From Aplectana chamaeleonis (taxonomy: Eukaryota; Nematoda; Chromadorea; Rhabditida; Cosmocercidae), in NCBI GenBank assembly GCA_029168955.1, contig JAPDOI010000144.1, positions 992,001 through 1,056,000 on the forward strand: a stretch of DNA of 64,000 nt, read 5' to 3'. The translations under genes and the position numbers were made by a program. Positions 22,544 to 36,736 of the stretch are shown piece after piece. Under the pieces are notes generated by a model, which saw nothing but the letters and a program-made list of their open reading frames with translations, did no database searches and was not told where the DNA came from. Position 1 is the stretch's first letter; every line of letters starts with the position of its first letter.

Positions 22544-23054
22544 AGACAGCGTTCACGATAGAAAGGTTACACATTTTCTCGCAGAACCCTAAGCTTTGAA
22601 TCATTCTAAGTACAACAAGAACAAAAGAATGCCTGAAACCGACAAAGAAGTAGGCGAAAATCGCTTGAATCAAACAACCCACTGGACCATCCCGCCCACG
22701 TCGTTGAACACTTGTCGGTCCAAAGGAACAGTCGTCGAAGTGTGGAACATTTTTAAGTGTCGAGGGTTTCAATCCTTAACATCCAAACATGAGCATGAGA
22801 ATTTGGTTATCTTTCGAAGGATTTTGAACACGATAGACATGCAAGTTTGGAGCGGGAAATCTTTTCAGCTGTCGGAATTCTTTTGCAGCGAACATAACGG
22901 AATTGACGCAGGGCAGAATAGAACGTTTCCGAGGTGTTACACAGATTTTGGGGAAATCGAGGTTTTCTAGGGCCTTCCACCTGTCGCCCCTGTTTCGTGC
23001 TCACCTGCGCAAAAAAATGGGAAATAATATATAATTTTTTAGTGCACACTGCCT
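22544..23054. mobile_element. TTAA-AGRCA MITE (~511 bp)
   Basis: Starts after TTAA with AGACAGCGTTCACGATAGAA and ends, reversed, with AGGCAGTGTGCACTAAAAAA next to TTAA 23055-23058. Another AGGCAGTGCTCACGATG terminus follows at 23059. No transposase is present. Confidence 0.55.
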
Positions 23055-23058
23055 TTAA

Positions 23059-23914
23059 AGGCAGTGCTCACGATGAATATCACATTCGAGTTCGACTTCG
23101 GGGTTTTTTTATCGTGAGGTAACGAATAGCGAAGAAACAGCGAAGAGAAACGCTCACAATTAGCGAAAATAGAGGTTTCTAACGTACGTACAGGTTCAGG
23201 GCGCGGACGCGCTTACGCTCCATGCTAGTTTCCGCAAGAGCGCTAATGGGGAAATGTGCAGAAATCGATCAGGCTGGACGTGGCAGAGGTTTGGCGATTT
23301 GCCATTGAAAACGTCTACGGCGCCACAAGCTCGTCAACATGGGGGGCGGGGCGGGCAGAGCAGGCGTGCTGGGCTTACGTACTCATCACTTCGCGGTCGT
23401 TTTCGTCAATTTCTGGCCCGTTTTCGTTGGTTGCATTTACCCTAGCCCCTCCAGCATCTACCAGCACAGTGCTTCACATTGGAAGCGCGAAAAAGGGATT
23501 CATCGTGAACACGGCCTTTAGGCTGTTTTTTAGTAGGAATAGTACTTTTCCTTGCGCATCAATTCTTAAAGGCCCCCATGCGCACGGAAAACGTGTCTTA
23601 TTTTTTAATGCCTTTGAGCAGGCCAGTCCTCGGGGTACAAAAGAATAGCGAAGAAGCCCCATAGAGCCCTCAGCTTCCGAGAAAAACTCGTCTAAAACTC
23701 ATCAAAATCGTTCCTCTCCCGCCCCTTCCGTCGGTTTTGATGTGTTCGCTGCAATGCGTCAAAAGTTTTTGTTTCTGAATGCCGGAAGTGGTTTCGCGCT
23801 TTAAACTTATTTGGTACGTATCCCCTATTTCGGAGTAAAACATATTCCTGCTTGTCGCGTGCGTCTGCATGCGTATCCTGCACCTCCCTTTCCTCCATAC
23901 AGTTTTCCTCAATT
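23059..23914. other. Intergenic with MITE terminus
   Basis: Opens with an AGGCAGTGCTCACGAT end whose partner I could not place. The open frames around 23250-23650 overlap in several phases and have no domain. Near 23823 there is a half-copy of the ACCTCTATTTC repeat. Confidence 0.3.
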
Positions 23915-24290
23915 TCATGAATGAGTCCGGTACACTACACTGGTGAGCTTCGACGCGTCAAAAACGTAGGGTAACGAGGTTGGAAGGGGTTGAAGATGAG
24001 GATTTGCCACCAGTTCTCACCTGTCATCTAGCACTTTTTCATAGAATGTTGGTGCGACTGTCAAACAACATGAAAAACAGTTACGGCACAAGCCCCACAT
24101 GCAGAAAAACTTCAAAAACGTTTTTGGCGCCAAATTCATATTTACAATCAGTTCCGATTGACTTTTCTTTACAAATGAAGGTTTTTCATGGGCCCCTTCG
24201 AAATTTTCTTTCACAAGAGAGGCCAAGCTACACAAAAGCATGAAAAAATAATATACGGTCCGCTGCGCGTACGATGCTTTTAAGATGTTG
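23915..24290. mobile_element. MITE family C, copy 2 (inverted)
   Basis: Inverted relative to 16615-17732. Both encode similar words (EDEDLPPVL, LFHRMLVRLSNNMKNSYGT against EDEDAPPVL, LFHGMLMRLSNNMKNNYET). The right terminus GCGCGTACGATGCTTTTAA resembles the TTAAAGGCACAGTACGCGCG start of copy 1. It lacks the MITE A insertion. Confidence 0.6.
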
Positions 24291-26255
24291 CACGATTGAC
24301 AAAATCGGACCCAAATCGAACAGACGATTCAGAAATTTAGGTTAAATTTGCTCTATATTTCGAATGAATAGCACCCTTTCAGAACATCTACATTTCAAAC
24401 TTTCAAATTCTGCGGCACCCATATCCTCTATTTCGTAGTGAAATTTACTGCCGTTGTTCGCGTGCGTGTGCGCTTGTATGCTGCATCACACATTCTCGAC
24501 GTTTTTGCCCTCGCTCCGCAGAAGGACAAGAAGGAAAAAACCAACTTTACCTCCAGAGGATTTATGACGCCCGCCAGTTTTCAGATGAAATAAGTCATAC
24601 ATTGTACTTTCAAAACTTATCGGATGAAGAAAAAAATCGAGCAGCGGGTCTCGAATTGCTCGAATCAATACTTCTTTCGAGCCATCCTTTTTCAAAAAAA
24701 AACTTGAATCAACGGAACTTTCAAATACGGCTTTTTTAAAATTTCCCAATAGATTTTTCCTTTCAAAATTCCATTTTAGTTTAGGGATTTAAACTCCTTC
24801 GAATAAGCGAATACGTTGAGAACTGTTCCTTATCGAATTCGTATCAATAATCAGGCGACTATTCAAATATCCTATCACTTTTTCATTAAAATTACACAGG
24901 TCTCAGAATAATACTCGAAAACTATTCAGCAATTTTTTTGTGACTTTTCATGACTTTTTGAAAATTTTCGAAAAAACCGAAATTTCAGTTCTCAGACTTA
25001 ATCAGCCGTTTGAAGTCCTGAATAATTTCAATTTTTGAAATAATAGATCATTTGAAAAAGCCACCGATTCGGAATTCTGATTAGGACGAATAATCGAGAC
25101 AAGCGAAAAATTCGAATCTTCAAAAGTTTTTATTTTTCGCTTTTCTCGAATATTCGTTTAAATTTTTTATTCGTAAAAAATCGTAGAAAGAGTAGTGAAA
25201 AAAGTATTCGAATACTCAATTATTCGCATTAATCGTATAGTATTCGAATATCTATCATCCGGCCCAAAGTCGAAATGTTTTCACTGTGGATACCGCAAGT
25301 AAACTCACGCACTGGGGATCAAATCCAGCCACAATGCGCTTTCAGTCAAAGCTCGCCGTCGAGTTCAAAGCCTTTTCAGCAGCAGCACTTTCTGCTGTTA
25401 GGAGCACGCGGCCGATTTACCACGCTCATGAAGTGTTAGAAAATAGGTTTTCGCGGCAGCGGTTGCTCCCAAAGCGGTCCTCATCATAAGGGTAGGGTTT
25501 CCTCCAACAGGTACATCCAACATGGCGCACTTTCCTTCAAATGGATTTGTAGTCGTTGAAATCGTTTTGTGGTCGTATACAACACATCGAGTGCTGCGGA
25601 CCGTGCTTTCATTTCGACGACAATACGGCCACGTGCTCCTGGATGAGAGCGTGGCCGAATCGTCGACCATACCGCTTTGCTTTTTGGAAGCGTACCGTTG
25701 CTGGGTCATCCCATAAGGAACAGAGCAGAAAGCGGCCGTCAGCTGCCCCAGTCGAAGTTTTCGGTGTCAAATTCAGGCCATACCTTGCCTCTATCATGTA
25801 CGTAATGTCTGTTACACTCCGTGTGTTCATTTGTTTATCAACTTAGAACATGTGTAATCATGAACACAAATACGCACATTTTGAAAGAGATCATAACTAC
25901 GAAACCATGAGATATATCTGAAATGAGAACTACCGTACTGTAACTAATGATTGCGCTTACGTGAATAATTGACATTGCGAGCTGCTGTTAACTGATTCAG
26001 GCCACGGGTACACTAAGTCGCTGCGATTCGCCGCAACTGAGTAGATCAGCGACCACAACAACAAAATACTTCGTAACATATGAAAATAGAGCAAACCGGA
26101 GTTTTTCAATACTGCAATGTGCCAAAACACTGGATAATGAAAGTCAATAAAAAATGAGGAAAACAAAAGAAAGAAATAACAGAAACATGAATAGTACAGG
26201 AAATGATTTGAGGCAGCATAAATAAGTTCCAAAACACTGCAACTAATAGAAAGAA
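24291..26255. other. Intergenic downstream of DEK, AT-rich
   Basis: 24780-25260 is a very AT-rich block of TTCGAAT/ATTCGAATA words. 25290-25850 contains overlapping open frames on both strands (103 codons at 25709-25398, 96 at 25556-25846) without a recognisable domain; this could be a decayed transposon. No polyadenylation signal for DEK could be named with confidence. Confidence 0.3.
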
Positions 26256-29200
26256 CTACTTCGCCGCCAAACTCTTCTTGATCTTGCTCTTCAAAAAGTC
26301 TACACGGGTCCCGATATCCGTTCCGGGAAACTTCTCAATCACCGCCTTGCACATCTGCTTCATGCTCACCTGGAAAGAAGAAAACCGTTTTCCCTCATGC
26401 AAATTCGCTACGCGATCTTCATTGGGACGGTGATTCCCAGCAATTACAACTTTACTTGAGTATGCACCACTACCTAGCTAAAATGATTACAATAGTTATT
26501 AATCGGTGCATGAGTGGAGTCCTTGAAGTCGTTCGAAAAAGCTTATCTCCCCCTATCGTTTTTTTTCAATTTTCAATTTCCAAACTCCTCACAAACCCGT
26601 AGTTGAGATCCCCCAGACCACTCTCGCCTGCGTTCGTCTCGGGGCAAAAGTAAGGTGAACCGCGTGAAACAGAGGACGTTTCGGGCAAACCCTGATGTTC
26701 AAACAAGTGTACAAACGAATACGGTTCACAAACGGCAGGGTCTGCGGGACCACCACTACGGGTATGTGAGCCCGTAAGTTAGAAAGAAATCCTAAACTTG
26801 GTCCAGTATGTTATTTGGGGGGAGGGGTTTAACACAAATATATCAACAACGTCCAACTTTTCGAACGGTTACGGTACATATACGGTAAATTCCTCACTCT
26901 TCGATTTGAACAAAACTTCGTCTGGAGTTCTTTGTGGTGCTGCTCAAGAATCCGTCGTCCGTTTCCGGATTTTCAAACAACTACGGTTAGTTATGGTAGC
27001 TAAATGGTGCTGATACTACCGCAGCTTCGTGTAATTCCTCCAAATTCAAGAATGTGATTAGCACAGAGATCCCCCATAAGCAACGTTTCAACCACATCAA
27101 GGGCATCAAACTACTACGGTATACGTACCGTAACCTACCGTAGTCTTTCGGAAAGTCAAAAACCAAACTCATTCGTGCTTACCGCCTCCACATAAACGCT
27201 CCGGACAGAGTTTGAGTTTTACCCCTGAAGCCCAAAGAGTGAATTATACTGCAAAACCTTATGTGCGCGAACCGAACACATTCGAATCGTGGTTCTATCC
27301 TAGACGGGGGGCAGGGGGGGGGCACCCATGGTTTATTCATAGAAATGAGCAAAAATTCTGATAAAATATGCCTGATACTGCTAGTTACCAATCGGTGATT
27401 CATTTCAAATCTGTCTTGATTTGAAATGAACCACCGATCGGTAACTAGCAGTATCAAGCATATTTAATGAGAGTTGTGCCCCCCTCCCGTCCAGGATAGT
27501 GCCCGAGCTCTTCAAAACTGAAGGCTAAAAAACCGCGGAATTCTCATAGTTCCTACGCGTGCTAGTGCGGAGCGGATATTAGACAGTGAGAGAGTGCATG
27601 ACAGACGGAGGTAGCAGAATCGCGCGCGCCGCTCACGCCATAATACGCGAGAACTACGGCGTTTTACAGAGGATACTATTCCTTGAACATGAGAAGACTA
27701 TATAGTTTTCGGAAGATTGCGGTACATACAATGTGGTACACCGACTTTTTAGATTTCGCTGGAACTTTCCCGAGGGGGAATCTTAAAGTTCTGACACAAA
27801 TCCAAAATTCTTTCCTCGAGTTTAATTGTAATTCGGTTACAGTAACCTACTATAGCCTTTTGAAATTTGGAACGCGGCCAGTGGTTTCTTGTTCAGCACC
27901 TATGGACAAAGCTTAGGAGAAAATGTCGACCTCGAAAGAGGAGTGGAGCAGTGACCCTTGTTCAGTGCACTTAAAGGCACAGGACACCCAAAAAAATTAT
28001 TTCTCAGATTTCATGCTTATCTTGGAGAGGGTTACACTCTGATCACAATGGTATCTCTGGAATCGTCCAAGACCCCCTACTAACGGAGATATGGCTCCTT
28101 GAAAATGCCTGCATTTTGAGGGCCAAAATTTCGTGGACGAGTTGTCTCAGACCTGTATTTCTCTTCATTCGCAATTGCTGCACAAGAGCAAAACGGGATG
28201 AGGGGATAGACCGGAAAGGGAATGAAGAACGACGACTCGGTTGAAAATCATCCATCCATCTAGCCGCTATTGAGATCGAAATTCAGGAAGGGGGCCGAGC
28301 CTGTGGTGGTGAACGAAGGGGGTCGGGCCTGTGGTGGTCGCTTATATCTCGCTTATTTGGAGAAATTGAGATCTCGCACTAGGCATGTGTTATACAGGAG
28401 TGGACACAATTAAATGAAAATCTCAAAATTCATATCTGAGGGTGTACTGTGCCTTTATGTTTCCCATTCCTTCCTATAACTCATGTATGGCAAGAATTCA
28501 GCAATTTTTCTATCCTACGGTCCGATGTTCAATAACAAACAAAAACTCAATAGAAGAAACCAGAACATATGCTACTCTACTTCATCAACAAACACTAGCT
28601 TCCACTTGTTTTTCTCCATGTTCAATACCGAGGGCGATTGTAATGTAACATGACATCGCTCACTCTGGAACTGCGGTTTTTCTGCTTAGTGTTCATTACA
28701 CCATTAATGATCACTTGATAGGTAACACAAACAGCCGAAATTTTTAACAGCCGAATTCGAGTCAATCCCTGCCTCTTGGGCATTGTATCTTCGAAAATGT
28801 CATACCTTAACGCACATCAAATTGAACGCACCTGTGACAAATCCACCTCAGCAATCAGCTCATCAATCACGGCCTCCAGTTCTTTTTCAGTTGGGTTACC
28901 CTGAAATCGTATACAAACATATCTAACACTAGATCTAAGAAAATTCACGCCAACCTCATCAACCTGTTCGGCAATGGAACTGCTGGAACTGGTATCATCC
29001 TCGGCATCCTTAAAAGATGAGATAAAAAACATTCGATAAAACAGCAAAAAAATTAACGATGGCAATATATTTAGCGCCCACCCGAAAGAGCAGTAGAGGA
29101 TGCCCATGTCATTTGTGATGAAAATTGTAACTCGTTCCTCAAGGGTCGTTTACACTTCCGCCACCAAGCGGCGCGACGAAGTGCATTCCTATTTCTCCAT

Positions 29201-32200
29201 ATTTGACCCTTACTTAATACGTCTGCGAACCTATGATATCGATCGTGCCGCACCACATGATCAATATTGTAGGATCGCACTTCGCCGCGCCTCTCAGCTG
29301 CGGAAGTATAAACGACGCCTGAGGCGGCGTTCAGGATGTTCGCGGCGCGACGCGATAGTCAGTGAAAACCGAACATCGCGTCACACAGGAATTGAGATAT
29401 GAACGAATGCTGAACACATCAATTTGCCTTCGAGCGACATCATTCGTGTCGCCAGAAACGAGAAGCACGTTGTCCCGGACCTCGGTGAAGATACGTCCCA
29501 CTTGCGGCGACCAAAAATTCTCTTATCTCTTAGTCGAAACCTTTCGACAATTCTGGGACTAAATAACTTGGAAAAAATCAGAAAATCGAGTGAATTTTTA
29601 TATTATTTACTAATTAACACTGCACTCCTTACATTGACAAGACTCGAGGAGGGTTCTCCATTTTCGACCCAAACTTGTACAGGGAGGATAATTCAAAGAG
29701 CAGCTAATGATCTCAAGTTTTTGTGGAAGTCGCGCTAGAATCGAACCCTCTGAAAATACGCAAAAATTCCCCTCCATCGAAATAGAAATTAGCTTTAAAA
29801 GACCATTTAGGCCCAAACCTGCCAAGCTGGTTTGTGAACGCCGCGTCAGAAACCCTTGTCAACGACAACATTACCTTCTTTTTCTCTTTCGAATCAGCAG
29901 AAGAATCACTGTCAGAGTCAGTCTTTGAGGGCGATTTTTCCTTAGCAGCGCTCGATTGCCTCTTCTAAAACACAACTAAGTTCAAAAACATCAGATAGAC
30001 CGGCATACAACAGGAAACAAACCTTTCTCGGTGTCTTCGCTGCTGGAGTCTTCTTGGGAGTTTTCGCTGAAGCGGCCTTCTTCGGGGTTTTGGCCGTGGC
30101 AGTCTTTCTCGGGGTCTTAGCCGGGGTCTTAGCCGGAGTCTTAGCAGCTGGTTTCTTCTTCTCTTCCTTCTCCTCCTCCTCTTCTTCCTCGTCATCCCCA
30201 TCTTCAGTGTTTGATTCACTTCCTTTCTGAAACAGAAAAGTTGTATTCCAACCACGCTTAAACTCTGAAACAGCGAATGCGATTACCTCATCATCGCCGC
30301 CCTTTGATTTCCTCGCTCTCTTCGCCTTAGGCGTCCTAACAGATGACTTGCGTTTCTTCCCCGGAACACTTCGAGCATGGTCTACTGTTTTCATCAAGAA
30401 AAGCATTACTGTGGTGACCTAAACACACAACCCGATGAGCAATTACGGCCTAAGATAACAAAATATCATCAGCTTACAATCGCGTCCTTGGTGTGTCCAC
30501 CGCTGTGCAAACCCAAAACATTCTTAATCATTCTCAACTGTTCAGTGTTAAGTTTGTTGAGAACTGCCATCTTCTTGGTAAACTCAGGTGAATCCTCTTT
30601 AAATCCAAACCTTAACAAATAAAATCATTTAAAAAACCATAAGTCATGCATATACGAGTATGATGGAGAATCTTTAATTTAGAAACAAACCCGGTGAATT
30701 TCCTGATTTCTCTCTTCACTGTGGTCGCCTTTCCAACATTCCCGAACAGTACCTTATGCATAATTTTGAGCTCCTCGCCACTATGTTTGCTTATCTGGTC
30801 CGCGACTGCAAATAATTCGTATAAATATATCTAAATTTAAGTATGAAATCCTGTGTGCCTCAGGCAAGTGGTACACTTCTTTGTGTTTCACCAACTATCA
30901 ATTTTTGTGTAAGGACCAGCAGGCATGCAACTGAACAGGTATTTCGATGCGGTGTGTGCAGCTCCACAGGGGAGTCTGGGGGAGGGGTGAAGGGGGAGCC
31001 CATGTGGGTCATTTACGAACGCAAGCAACTCCAAGTAGCACGTCGAGAAAACTCTCGTCTGTGATCTAATTCACTGTTGTTATATTCCTTTTTTTTCATA
31101 GATTCCTCGTCTTTCATTTTGAGAACCCCAGACAAGCTCATGAGAAATCAGAGTAAAATTGGTCTTTTTGACACCTCCTGCAGTACCCCCGCGCAAAACC
31201 TCTGCTGACGTAACTTACGAGGGATGTATACAAAGCGTAGGTCAGATCTGCGGGAAGGAATGAAACAGCTAGTATCTCTTGGGCATCTATAGTGAAACTG
31301 CGCAGTTCCCCGTCCCGAGCCGCTGGTTCCGAGAAGTTATCAGCTCAAAACGGTCGATTTTTTCGTTCCTTCCAAAACGAGCACTTAACTTTCGAAAATC
31401 TGGAAACGGACCTAATAATCGTGTTCAGCGCCCAAACAACCCCTGAGCAAAGTTAGGGTACAGCCACATTTTCCGAACTTTGTGCAGACTGAAAACGTCT
31501 TGGACTTGTAAGGATTTTCGGTTGAGTAGTCACTTATATCAATGACGGCATCTAAAAACGCTTCAGAAAAAGGTATCAGATTTGACTTAAAATTCTCCCA
31601 GCAGGGTTTTTAGAGCGCTGACCACGAATCTAAGGTTGATTTGCCAATTTTCCAAAGCTTCCGGCTTAATTCGCTCAAAGCATCCAGGCGGGGAAATTTT
31701 TTGAGGGCTAGACGCCACTTTCGAGATTTCCTGATTTCTTCGATATATGTGTCTCAAAATCATTATCTAAGGGTAATTTGATGTGCTCAACACAAATCTG
31801 ATATCCGTTTGCCGATTTTCTAAAGACTGCGGTAGAATACGGCGGGTATACGGTAGTTTGATCAAAGTCTCAGATTTGACTCAAAATTTGTAAACGGGGG
31901 TTATTCGGGGTGACGAATACGAGTTTGATGTCCATTTACCGATTTACGATATATTACGGTATGTTTTGCCCCCGGAATAGCATATTACCTACCGTAACCT
32001 ACAGTGAACCTTTGACTTTTAATGAACAGACCCCAAATTCGTTTTCGGCACTCTAGATTACCCCTACACACCACACAGTTTGGGCGAAACCCGATTTTTT
32101 ATCCCAAAGAAATTGATGGGCCACCCTACCTTTTCGCGAATCTTTTGAAACGCTCGTAACTTTTTGAAAACAGCTGCTCAAGGCGAGATACTGCAAGGCT

Positions 32201-33716
32201 TACTATGGATGCTCAAGCGATACTGACAATAAAATTCGTTCCCGCAGATCCGACCTAAGCTTCGTATACTTCGCTTGTTAGGATGACAAACCCCATGACT
32301 TTGGGTGCGTTTGTCAATATTCTGAGGTTAACTGTAGATCGCGGTACGTATAATGCCATCTACCTGGCGTACCCTAGCTTGGCTATTCGAGGGCAGGCAA
32401 ATTCTTGTTCAGCGCCTTGCCCCAGAGAAGTTTCGGCACTAAACCGGGACTTCAAAAATATCCCCAGTAGCGTACCATAGTCCGTCAAGAAATCTGCCAA
32501 AATGCTCAGATCATTGTGCAGAGAAATCATCTCCAGACAAAACTTGTCAGTGTAATCTTCCAAAAATACAAAATCTCGCTCATCGAAAGACGGCTCTAGA
32601 ATTGTAGATTTCAAGTAGAACGGCCGTGGATCAGCGATAAGTCACTATACCAATGAGAAAGGTTGGGATCACGCTGTGACGATCACAGAGATGAGCCGCA
32701 ACTTTGGGCGTCAGGAGGAGGCAGAGGGCCGCAGTCAGCGCTGGTCATCAGGCAAAATTAGCTGTTTTTTGGCGGTTCGAAAGTTTGTAAAAATGAGTAG
32801 AATAGTGTTGTAATAAAAATGGTTTTAAACTCCCTTTTAAATATAATATTTTTCATAAAATCTTCAAATTTCGCCAATTTTTTATTGATCGCACACACTA
32901 CCCGCCTGGGAAGCCCCAAGAATTTTAATGCCAAAGGAAGGGCCCGCGAAAAATTCCGGGCTGCAAAAAGGGGGCCGCGCCTATCACGGACTGATCACAG
33001 CGCCATACCTTACCCTGTTGATGAGTCAAAATGTTTTTGAATGACCTCACAATACTTTGCCTTTGCAAGAAACACTTACTGTATTCAATCTCTCCGAGAG
33101 GCACTCCATTGCCCATGGGTGTGGGCTGTTCCTTCTTCTTGGGTGTGGGTGTAGCAACAGCAACCATTCTCTCTACTCGGTGCCTCTCCCTCTTGCCCTC
33201 CACTTCAAGAGGCAAATCGAAAAGGCCTGAAATCAAAGCTAGCAAATAAAACGAATTTTCAAGCAAGACGAATGTTACTCACCTTTCTTCTTCTCATGTT
33301 CTTCCGCTTCCGCTTCCTCTTCCTCCTCCTCATCATCCTCCTCTTCCTCTTCATCAGCCTTCTCGGCATCATCCTCCTTAGCAGCTTTCTCCTTTGGTGA
33401 CTCCTTCTTGGGCGTTCCCTTCGGAGGGGTCTTTGCCTACAGGAAGATAATCCAAAAGGAAGATGCCTAATACTTATGAAGGTATACCCACCTCAGACTC
33501 TGGTTCCTCCTCTGCAGCTGTTTCACTCTCATCATTGGTCTGTTCAACTGGTTCAGCCTTCGCCTCATCATCTTCTATAGCATCACCCTGCGCTTCCTCC
33601 ATTTCTTCGTCTTTCTCTGCATTCTCCGCCATCTCTGCATTCTCCGCCATCTCTACATCCTCACTCTTCGGCTCCTCGCTAGCCTCCACGGCGGCTTCTG
33701 GCCTTGTATCCTCCAT
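26256..33716 (-). CDS. DEK-family chromatin protein, 11 exons, 478 aa
   Basis: Exons in order: 33492-33716, 33283-33436, 33080-33226, 30691-30805, 30478-30610, 30287-30418, 30023-30226, 29875-29964, 28955-29008, 28832-28900, 26256-26369. All introns are GT-AG, phases agree and the sum is 1437 nt with a TAG stop. Residues 1-126 are acidic. The DEK core is ~127-280: VEGKRERHRVERMV, GEIEYIADQISKHSG, REIRKFTGFGFKEDS and QLRMIKNVLGLHSGG, the pseudo-SAP/SAP region of DEK. Residues ~280-400 are lysine-rich with AKTPKK repeats. The DEK_C domain is ~420-475: NPTEKELEAVIDELIAEVDL, VSMKQMCKAVIEKFP, RVDFLKSKIKKSL. DEK proteins are nuclear, bind and supercoil DNA and act as histone chaperones. Start: the only ATG in exon 1. 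The human protein is somewhat shorter. Exon borders are inferred by eye; alternative splice forms cannot be excluded. Confidence 0.93.
26370..27296. other. DEK intron 10, 3' half with tandem-module repeat
   Basis: 26800-27280 contains CCGTAACCTACCGTAGTCT and related modules like those inside the long-TIR elements. No exon is recognised. Confidence 0.4.
27297..27497. repeat. Foldback element, G-rich arms, copy 2 (DEK intron 10)
   Basis: ATCCTAGACGGGGGGC at the left pairs with CCCGTCCAGGAT at the right. The inner arms (GATAAAATATGCCTGATACT, GTTACCAATCGGTGATTCAT) are inverted copies around ~27415. It is related to 262-462. It lies in the 2462-bp last intron of DEK. Confidence 0.65.
27975..28454. 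mobile_element. MITE family A, copy 3 (DEK intron 10)
   Basis: TTAA then AGGCACAGGACACCCA at the left. The right end ATCTGAGGGTGTACTGTGCCT is followed by TTAT, so one duplication copy has mutated. The length of 480 bp equals copy 1. It resides in the last DEK intron, away from the splice sites. Confidence 0.7.
29143..29322. repeat. Foldback element in DEK intron 8
   Basis: GGTCGTTTACACTTCCGCCA at the left mirrors GGAAGTATAAACGACGCC at the right. Inner words (ATATCGATCGTGCCGCACCA against GATCAATATTG) pair around ~29237. The right-arm word recurs at the very start of the window (1-24). Confidence 0.6.
31211..32281. mobile_element. Long-TIR element in DEK intron 3
   Basis: GTATACAAAGCGTAGGTCAG and ATCTGCGGGAA near 31226-31260 recur inverted at ~32235-32275 (TTCCCGCAGATCCGACCTAAG). 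The arms remain alignable for about 100 bp (GGGCATCTATAGT, GAGATACTGCA). Between them are the degenerate ~110-bp modules also seen at 13240-13960. It accounts for almost half of the 2274-bp intron 3. No protein is coded. Confidence 0.55.
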
Positions 33717-33740
33717 AGATTTTATTCCTTCCTAAACCAA
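33717..33740 (-). promoter_or_regulatory. Possible trans-splice acceptor and 5' leader of DEK
   Basis: On the minus strand, GTTTGGTTTAG precedes the start codon by 15 bases (AG at 33732-33733). A TTTAG acceptor this close to an ATG, with no matching upstream exon seen, is what spliced-leader trans-splicing produces in nematodes. It could equally be a cis acceptor of an unseen 5' exon. Confidence 0.4.
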
Positions 33741-36599
<2,859 letters not shown>

Positions 36600-36736
36600 C
36601 AAAAACAATGTTCAAAACGATCGCGAAATACGAATGAACTATAGGAAGTTGGAAGCATGGAAACTAGAAAAAAAAACAACATAGCGGAACAGAAAAGAAA
36701 AGCGCATTGCTGTAATAATCAACCTAAAGAAAGGAA

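Noticed and set aside
25286..25846. Overlapping frames on both strands, perhaps a decayed polyprotein
   Set aside because: I tried to match BEL/Pao and transposase motifs and found none.
29725..29760. Possible tRNA T-loop (GGTTCGATTC on minus)
   Set aside because: The flanking bases do not form a T stem, and no acceptor or anticodon arm can be drawn.
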